DNA of 5,464 nt. Source: Reyranella sp. Its GTDB lineage: Bacteria > Pseudomonadota > Alphaproteobacteria > Reyranellales > Reyranellaceae. Positions 1 through 5,464 of this stretch are shown here, in pieces; positions within the stretch are counted from its first letter, which is position 1, and every line of letters begins with the position of its first letter. Made by a program: the position numbers and the translations under genes. The DNA lies in the NCBI GenBank assembly GCA_004296815.1, contig SCVT01000738.1, positions 1 through 5,464 on the forward strand. Reading direction: 5' to 3'. The notes under the pieces were generated by a model that searched no databases, was not told where the DNA came from, and worked only from the letters and a program-made list of their open reading frames with translations.

Positions 1-3000
1 ACGCGTCGGAACGATTGAACGAGAGCCCGGCATTGTTGGCGACGGCGCCGCTGCCCAGCGCGCCGGACGTGCCGCCGGCCCCGACCTGCAAGGTGCCGGC
101 CGAGATCGTCGTCGTGCCCAAATAGGTGTTGGCGCCCGTAAGGGTCGTGGTGCCCGCGCCCGCCTGCGTCAGCGAACCGGTGCCCGAAATAGTATTGCCG
201 ACCATCAGCGCGTCGGAGCGGTTGAACGACAGCGCGGCGTTGTTGGTCACCGCGCCGCTGCCGAGCGTACCGGCCGTCCCGCCGGCGCCGACCTGCAAGG
301 TACCGGCCGAGATGGTCGTCGTGCCCGAGTAACTGTTCGCGCCGGTCAGCGTCGTCGTGCCACCGCCGATCTGCGAGAGCGAACCCGTGCCGGAGACGAC
401 GCTAGAGACCGTGAGCGCGTTCGACCGGTTGAACAGGAGGCTCGACTCGTTGACGACCGAGGCTGTGCCCAGCGTGCCGCTGGTGCCGCCTGCCCCGACC
501 TCGACCGCCCCTTGGGCGATCGTCAGCGTGCCGCTGTAGGTGTTCGTGCCGGTCAGCGTCAGCGTGCCGCTGCCCTGCTTCTCGAAGGCACCGCTGCCCG
601 ACAGCACCCCCGACATCGTGAGGCCGTTCGCCTGGGTGTCGAGTGCGCCGCCACCCGAGTTGACGGCGAACGCCCGGGCGCTCGAGAAGCTGTTGGTGAG
701 CTGCAGGGTGCCGCCGTTGAACGTAACGCCACCGCCCGCCGCGCCGAGTTCTGCGTCCGCGCCAACCTGCAGGATGCCGCCGGCCAGCACTGTGCCACCG
801 CTGTAGGTATTGGTGCCGGTCAGCGTAACCGTGCCGCTGCCGAGAAAGCTCAGCCCGCCGCTGCCGGTGATGTTGCCGCCGAAGGTGATGTCGTCGGACC
901 GGTTGAATGCCAGCACGCCATTGTTGGTCACGTCGCCCGTGATCGAACCGGTTGTCCCGCCGGCACCGAGCTGGAGCGTGCCGGACGAGATCACGGTGCC
1001 GCCGCCAAAGGTGTTGTCCGCCGTCAGGATCGTCGTGCCGCTGCCGATCTGGCTTACCGAACCGACGCCGGAGATGACACCACCGACCGTCATCGCGTTG
1101 GAGCGGTTGAACGTAAGGCCGGCGTCGTTGACCACCGCGCCCGTGCCGAGCGATCCGGTCGTGCCGCCGCTACCGATCTGCAGGATGCCGGCCGAGATCG
1201 TCGTCGTACCCGAGTAGCTGTTGGCGCCCGTCAAAGTCGTTGTGCCGCTGCCGGCCTGGGTCAGCGCGCCGGTTCCCGAGATGGCATTGGCGACCGTCAT
1301 CGCGTTGGAGCGGTTGAAGTCGAGGGCGGCATTGTTGACGACGCCGCCCGAGCCGAGCGTACCGGTCGTCCCACCGTTGCCGACCTGCAGGGTGCCAGCC
1401 GAGATCGTCGTCGTGCCGCTGTAGGCGTTGGTCGCCGTGAGCACGGTCGTTCCCGCACCGGCCTGCGTCAGCGCGCCGGTTCCCGAGATGGCATTCGCCA
1501 CGACCGCCACATCCGAGCGGTTGAACGCCAGTGTCGCATTGTTCGTCACCACACCGGCGCCCAGCGTGCCGGTGGCGCCACCCGAACCGATCTGCAGGGT
1601 ACCGCCCGAGATCGTCGTCGCGCCCGCGTAGCTGTTGTTCGCGGTCAACACCGTGGTGCCGCTGCCGGTCTGGGCGAAGCTGCCCGTTCCCGAGATCGTG
1701 TTGTCGACTGCCAGCCCGTTCGAGCGATTGACGATCAGACTTGCATTGTTCGTGACGTTGCCGCCGCCCAGCGAGCCCGTCGTGCCACCGACGCCGATCT
1801 GCAGCGCGCCGGTCGAGATCGTCGTCGTGCCGGCGTAGCTGTTGTCGGCGGCCAGCGTGGTCGTTCCGGTGCCGGACTGCGTGACCGAGCCGCTGCCGGA
1901 AATCGTGCCTGCCACAGTCAGCGCATTGGACCGGCTGAAGACGAGCACAGCGTCATTCACGACGTCGCCGGTCCCCAGCGAACCCGTCGTGCCGCCGGCG
2001 CCGACCTGCAACGTGCCGGACGAGATCGTCGTCGTGCCGGTGAAGCTGTTGTTGGCCGTCAGGGTCGTCGTGCCGCCGCCGACCTGCGATAGCGTGCCGG
2101 AGCCGGAGATCGCGTTGGCGACCGTGAAAGCATTCGACCTGTTGAGCACGAGGCTGCCGTCGTTGACGATGGCGCCGGTCCCCAGCGCACCAGTGGTGCC
2201 GCCCGCGCCCACCTGCAGGGTGCCGGCCGAGATCGTCGTTCCGCCCGTGTAGGTGTTGGCGTTGCTGAGCGTGGTCGTGCCGGTGCCGGCCTGGGTCAGC
2301 GTGCCCGTGCCCGAGATGACTCCGGCATAGGAGAGCGCGTCGGAGCGGTTGAAGATCAGGGCGCCACTGTTCGTCACGCCGCCCGTTCCGAGCGAGCCGC
2401 TGGTACCGCCGTCGCCGATCTGCAGGCCGCCGGCCGAAATGGTGGTCGTACCCGTGTAGGTGTTGGCGCCGGTCAGGGTGGTCGTGCCCGCCCCCATCTG
2501 GGTCACACCGCCGCCACCGGCAATCGTACCCGCCAGCAGGAGCGCATCGGAACGGTTGAAGCTCAGGAAGCTCGTCGTGGCCACCAGGCTGACGTTGCCC
2601 GTGCCGAGACTGCCGGTCGTGCCGCCGCTGCCGAGCCTCAGCGTGCCCTCGGAAATGGTTGTCTGACCCGACAGCGTGTTGGTGCCGGTGAGGGTGACAA
2701 TGGTGTTCGTGCCCGACGTCGTCTTCGTCAGCGCGCCCGAGCCGGAGATGTCGTTGGCGACGGTGAAGCTGTTGCTGCGATCCAGCGTCAGCGTTGCGTT
2801 GTTGACGACGGCGCCGCTGCCCAGCGTGCCGGTCGTGGTGCTCGCCCCGATCTGCAGGACGCCCGCCGAGATCGTCGTCGTGCCTGAATAGCTGTTGTCG
2901 CCGGTGAGAGTGGTCGTGCCGCCCCCCAGCTTGGTCACGGTGCCCGTGCCCGAGATCACGTTCGCGACCGCCAGGGCGTTGGAGCGGTTGAACACCAGGC

Positions 3001-5464
3001 TCGCATTGTTGGTGACGGAACCGGTACCCAGCGTGCCGCCTGTTCCGCCGGTGCCGACGCTCAAGGTGCCGGCCGAGATCGTCGTCGTGCCGGTATAGGC
3101 GTTCGTGTTGGTGAACGACGTCGTGCCGTCGCCGACCTGGATGACGGTACCTGCACCGCCGATCGCGCTGGCGACCGTGAGCGCGTCGGAACGGTTGAAC
3201 ACCAGGGTGCCGGCATTCGTCGTGGCGCCGGTCCCGAGCTGGCCAGAGGTGCCACCTGCGCCGATCTGGAGGGTTCCGCCCGAGGCGATCGCCGTCGCGC
3301 CGCTGTAGGTGTTATTGCCGGTCAGCGTCAGCGTGTTGGCACCGAGCTTGCTGAGGCCACCCGCGCCCGAAATCACGTTCGAAATCGCGATATCGTCGGA
3401 CCGGCTGAAGGCAAGGGTTCCAGCCGTCACCGTGACGTTGCCGCCGCCGAGGCTGCCAGTGGTGCCGCCGCTGCCGATCTGCAGGATTCCCGCCGAGATC
3501 GTCGTCGTCCCCGCGTAGCTGTTGTCGGCGGTTAGCGTCGCGGTGCCGGCGCCCGCCTTGGTGAGCGCACCGCTGCCGGAGATCGTGTTGTCGATCGTGA
3601 TCGCGTCCGACCGGTTGATCTGAAGGGTCGCGTTGTTCACCACATCGCCGCTGCCCAGCGTGCCCACGGTGCCGCCAGCGCCGACGCTCAGGATGCCGGC
3701 CGAGATCGTCGTCGTGCCGGAGAAGCTGTTGGTGCCGGTGAGGCTCGTGGTTCCGGCGCCGCTATGCTGCAACGTGCCGGCGCCGGAAATCGCGCTCGCT
3801 ACGGTGAGCGCGCCGGTGCGGTTGATCACCAGAGCGCCCTCGTTGGTCGTCGCACCGGTTCCGAGCGCTCCGCTCGCGCCGGCGCCGATCTGCAGGGTGC
3901 CACCGGCCGCAATGTCGGTCGTGCCGCTGTAAGTGTTCGCGCCGGTCAGGATCGTCGTGCCGTTGCCGGACTGGATGACATTGCCAGCGCCCGAGATCAG
4001 CCCACCGACGGTCATGCTGTCCGACCGATTGAAGGTCAGCGTGCCCGCATTGGTCACGGCACCCGTGCCCAGCACGCCGACCGTGCCGCCATCGCCGACC
4101 TGCAGGGTGCCACCCGCACCAATCGTCGTCGCGCCGCTGTAGGTGTTGGCGCCGGTCAGGGTCAACACGTTCGTGCCGAGCTTGCTCAGGCCGCCGCTGC
4201 CGGTGATGACGTTATCGACCGTGATGTCGTCCGACCGGTTGAAGGCCAGGACGCCGCCCGTCGTGACGACGGAGCCGGAACCGAGCGAGCCTGCCGTGCC
4301 GCCGAAGCCGATCTGGATCGTGCCCTCGGTCACCGTCGTGATGCCGCTGTAGGTATTGTTGCCCGTGACGATCAGCGTGGTGTTGGTGCCCGTGCCGCTC
4401 TTGGTCAGAGCACCGGTGCCCGACACATTGTTGACCAACGTGTAGGTCGTATCGCTGCGATCGATGAGCAGTGTCGCGTTGTTCACGACGTCGCCGGCTC
4501 CCAGCGTGCCGACCGCGCCGGCGCCGCCGACGTTCAGCGTCCCAGCCGAGATCGTCGTCGTGCCGGCATAGGTGTTCGCGCCGGTCAGCGAGGTCGTGCC
4601 CGCCCCTGCCTTGATCACGGCGCCGCTTCCGGAGACGACGCCGGCGAAGGTCACGGCGTCGGACCGGTTGAACTGAAGGGTGGCATCGTTCACGACGTTG
4701 CCGGCGATGCTGCCGGCCGTACCGCCCGCGCCGATGCTCAGCGTTCCGGCCGAGATGGTGGTGCCGCCGGCATAGGTGCTGGTCCCGGTGAGGAACGTCG
4801 TGCCGGTGCCGACCTGCGTCACGGAGCCCGCACCGCTGATCGCGCTGGCGACTGTGAGGCTGTCCGACCTGTTGAATGTGAGGGTGCCACTGTTGGTCGT
4901 GGCGCCGGTGCCGAGCTGGCCGGATGTGCCGCCCATGCCGACCTGGAGCGTGCCGCCCGAAGCGATCGTCGTCGTGCCGCTGTAGGTGTTGTTGCCGGTC
5001 AGGGTCAGCGTATTGCTGCCGAGCTTGCTGACACCGCCCGCGCCCGAGATCACGTTCGAAATCGAGATATCGTCGGACCGGCTGAAGGCCAGCGTACCAG
5101 CCGTCACCGTGACGTTGCCGCCACCGAGGCTGCCCGTGGTGCCGCCGCCGCCAATCTGCAGTGTGCCGCCCGAGATCGTCGTCGTGCCCGCGTAGGTATT
5201 GTCGGCGGTCAGAGTCGCGGTTCCCGTCGCCGCCTTGGTGAGAGCGCCGGTGCCCGAGATCGTGTTCTCGATCGTGATCGCGTCCGAGCGGTTGAGCTGC
5301 AGCGTGGCGTTGTTGACGACGTTCCCTGTGCCCAGAGTGCCGACTGTGCCGCCCGCGCCGACGCTCAGGACGCCGGCCGAGATCGTCGTCGTGCCGCTGT
5401 AGGTGTTGCTGCCCGTCAGCGACGTCGTGCCCGCGCCGAGATGATCCAGCGTGCCGGTTCCCGA
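1..5464 (-). CDS. Giant autotransporter-associated beta strand repeat protein, internal fragment (both ends missing)
   Basis: Seen: reading down from base 5464 gives 1821 sense codons to base 2 with no stop; base 1 begins a further codon. I translated the whole frame by hand. It consists of repeated units of about 69 residues with elements in the order N-R-S-D/N, ISGTGxLTQAG, GTTTLTGANTYSG, TTTISAGTLQVG, GGTTGSLGxG, VTNNATLxF. It has no Cys, Trp or Pro, two His, ten Lys, roughly one Arg per unit, and is rich in Gly, Thr, Ser, Ala and Asn. Known: alternating Thr/Val/Leu strands with Gly/Asn turns and the NTYSGxTTI...GTLQ core characterise PATR repeats of type V autotransporter passengers, which form surface beta-helices, often adhesins. 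Inferred: exported, cell-surface, probably adhesive or biofilm-related. Signal peptide and translocator barrel would lie outside the window, so a different export route cannot be excluded. No start codon was chosen because the 5' end lies beyond base 5464. Coding and strand are very secure; the specific function is not. Confidence 0.93.
2..634 (-). repeat. C-terminal-most visible block: three units and the start of a fourth
   Basis: Units at 428-634, 221-427 and 14-220 are each 207 bp; 2-13 holds R-S-D-A of the next. The first (428-634) is transitional: GTLTLTG and LTIAQGAVEVG differ from the consensus TTTISAGTLQVG, it includes two Glu, and it follows the hybrid unit. The next two return to consensus and resemble the block at 902-2554. 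The array therefore continues unchanged past the hybrid unit and off the window end; no linker or beta-barrel start is visible. Confidence 0.85.
635..901 (-). repeat. Hybrid 89-residue unit with classical PATR-like insert
   Basis: The unit starts normally (RSDDITFGGNITGSGGL) and has a canonical NTYSGGTV strand. It then switches to ELGAAGGGVTFNGGTLQL, SSARAFAV and SGGGALDTQANGL, which replaces the GTTGSLG...FNRSD segment and lengthens the unit from 69 to 89 residues. From family knowledge, F-N-G-G-T-L-Q, A-R-A-F and G-G-G-x-L-D-T-x-x-N are typical of the classical, non-NRSD PATR passengers. The following unit begins QANGLTMSG, with Gln where Arg is otherwise found. The block may be a relic of a more ancestral passenger or a recombination import; codon usage shows no visible change. 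Residues 1522-1610 of the visible frame. Confidence 0.8.
902..2554 (-). repeat. Homogeneous block of eight NRSD/N units
   Basis: Seven consecutive units of exactly 207 bp (anchors 2552 to 1310) and one of 204 bp (anchor 1103). They follow the consensus closely: TVANAISGTGxLTQAG, GTTTLTGxNSYSG, TTTISAGTLQVG, GGTTGSLGTG, VVNNAxLxFN. There is no Lys in the block, in contrast with the N-terminal higher-order blocks where most units have Q replaced by K in the LTQ/LTK turn. The 204-bp unit (902-1105) is one residue short at GSITGDV, compared with the usual GSLGTGAV. The uniformity suggests recent expansion or gene conversion (inference). Confidence 0.85.
2555..2779 (-). repeat. Long E-type unit, 75 residues
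   Basis: Counterpart of the unit at 4238-4459: it is also entered through D-R-S, has the extended strand TSGTNTIVTLTG, and has Glu in ISEGTLRLG. It differs in ending LVATTSFLSFN, a longer and more hydrophobic version of the usual VTNNATLxFN strand. NTLSG replaces NTYSG, so it lacks the aromatic residue most units have there. The unusual Arg in LRLG is one of only two Arg residues outside the N-R-S motif in the window. Residues 896-970 of the visible frame. Confidence 0.8.
2555..3820 (-). repeat. Higher-order repeat copy 2: units X-B-A-C-D-E
   Basis: Protein order: X (3614-3820, LQHSG, TSLTG, ILSVG), B (3404-3613, ATLTADN, GGGNVTVTAGTLAFS), A (3194-3403, SKLG, TLTLTG, IASGGTLQ, SGQLGTGATTN), C (2987-3193, VASAI, QVG, TLSVG), D (2780-2986, TKLG, ending L-x-D), E (2555-2779, GTNT, SEGT). 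Anchors are offset from copy 1 by 1677 bp for X, B, A and C, and by 1680 bp for D and E. DNA at 3361-3480 matches 5038-5157 at 111 of 120 positions by direct count. After E the two copies stop corresponding: 2348-2554 lacks the SKLG and GGTLQ marks of A'. This looks like an old block duplication followed by divergence. Confidence 0.85.
3821..5464 (-). repeat. Higher-order repeat copy 1: eight unit types, first one partial
   Basis: Units in protein order, with type labels assigned here: X tail (5291-5464, TSLTG and VLSVG), B (5081-5290, ATLTADN and GGGNVTVTAGTLAFS), A (4871-5080, SKLG, TLTLTG, IASGGTLQ, SGQLGTGATTN), C (4667-4870, VASAI, QVG, TLSIG), D (4460-4666, IKAG, ending L-x-D instead of F-N), E (4238-4459, GTNT and TEGT), A' (4028-4237, SKLG and GAGGTLQ), N (3821-4027, VIQSG and IAAGGTLQ). 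The first six types recur in the same order at 2555-3820. Unit lengths for B to N are 210, 210, 204, 207, 222, 210 and 207 bp. Confidence 0.85.
4238..4459 (-). repeat. Long E-type unit, 74 residues
   Basis: This unit follows D-R-S-D instead of N-R-S-D. It carries a five-residue extension in the strand after the Lys-containing turn (SGTGTNTTLIVTG in place of a GAGTTTLTG-type strand), and Glu in VTEGTIQIG where other units have Ala or Ser. It lies at residues 336-409 of the visible frame. Its counterpart is at 2555-2779. Confidence 0.8.

Larger units (their letters stand above)
2..5464 (-). repeat. Tandem array of about 26 in-frame units of ~207 bp
   Basis: The Arg codon of the N-R-S-D/N motif (D-R-S in two units, Q in one) recurs at 25 measured intervals. 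From low to high coordinates the intervals are three of 207, then 267, 204, seven of 207, 225, two of 207, two of 210, two of 207, 210, 222, 207, 204 and two of 210 bp. Every length is divisible by three, so unit gain or loss keeps the frame. Most units carry one Phe just before N-R-S and one Tyr in N-T/S-Y, as expected if aromatic residues stack along a beta-helix (inference). At 69 residues a unit could hold about three helical coils. Long near-identical stretches make this region prone to recombination and to collapse in short-read assemblies. Confidence 0.95.

Noticed and set aside
559..798. Short minus-strand ORF in another frame; a similar one lies at 3061-3255
   Set aside because: Both are shifted relative to the continuous 1821-codon frame and their translations show none of the repeat periodicity or a recognisable domain.
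512..2092. 526-codon plus-strand ORF, Arg/Ala/Gly-rich
   Set aside because: It is the exact antisense of the repeat frame, begins at a TTG with no supporting ribosome binding site, and is open only because CTA, TTA and TCA are avoided in the sense gene. Its translation merely mirrors the repeat.
126..5402. Ladder of plus-strand ORFs of about 67-69 codons, one or two per unit, all resembling one another
   Set aside because: They are out-of-frame antisense reads of the repeat. Many end at a TAG or TAA made by the complement of the N-T/S-Y codons and restart just after it, which gives the regular spacing. Their Pro/Val-rich products resemble no family I recognise.
1..5464. CRISPR array or satellite-like noncoding repeat
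   Set aside because: The period is 204-267 bp, without short identical direct repeats separated by unique spacers. All length changes are multiples of three and substitutions keep the protein pattern, so the repeat is coding.
1..5464. RTX calcium-binding repeats
   Set aside because: No GGxGxDxxx nonapeptide series is present; Asp is mostly in N-R-S-D and A-D-N positions, once or twice per unit.
1..5464. Ice-binding beta-solenoid suggested by recurrent T-T-T strands
   Set aside because: TxT-like rows occur once or twice per 69 residues, not once per short coil, and Thr-rich strands are normal for PATR passengers.
1..5464. Promoters, terminators, tRNA/rRNA, insertion sequences or attachment sites
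   Set aside because: The window is filled by one coding repeat with no intergenic space. No inverted repeat with a T-run, cloverleaf or transposase-like frame was seen.

Overview
The window is a single open reading frame on the minus strand, with no start and no stop inside it. The frame runs from base 5464 down to base 2: 1821 codons with no stop codon, in one uninterrupted phase. It encodes the interior of a giant repetitive surface protein of the 'autotransporter-associated beta strand repeat' type (PATR, Pfam PF12951 / TIGR02601 by recognition; no search was run). The signal peptide (beyond 5464) and the C-terminal end, including any outer-membrane beta-barrel (beyond base 1), are outside the window, so the secretion route is inferred from the family. 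The DNA is very GC-rich (about two thirds by eye) and the codons are strongly GC-ending: no TTA, two CTA and one TCA in 1821 codons. This suits a high-GC proteobacterium, perhaps a Rhizobiales alphaproteobacterium or a Burkholderiales betaproteobacterium; the sequence does not decide which.

The protein is built of tandem units of about 69 residues (207 bp). I placed one anchor, the Arg of the N-R-S-D/N motif, per unit. The first bases of these codons on the plus strand are 11, 218, 425, (632, where Gln replaces Arg), 899, 1103, 1310, 1517, 1724, 1931, 2138, 2345, 2552, 2777, 2984, 3191, 3401, 3611, 3818, 4025, 4235, 4457, 4664, 4868, 5078 and 5288. That is 25 complete intervals: most are 207 bp, and the rest are 204, 210, 222, 225 and one of 267. 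All are multiples of three.

Layout from the N-terminal side (high coordinates) to the C-terminal side: (1) 3821-5464, a higher-order block of eight distinguishable unit types, the first only partly visible; (2) 2555-3820, a second copy of the first six types in the same order, offset by 1677-1683 bp; (3) 902-2554, eight rather uniform units of 207 bp (the last 204); (4) 635-901, one 89-residue hybrid unit with a classical PATR-like insert; (5) 2-634, three ordinary units and the start of a fourth.

No RNA gene, promoter, terminator, CRISPR array, insertion sequence or second gene was found. Apparent ORFs on the plus strand, including a long one at 512-2092, are antisense shadows of the repeats. 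The repeat family is known. What deserves a second look is the internal architecture: the eight-unit higher-order repeat, the hybrid unit, indels limited to particular sites, and an extreme amino-acid composition.
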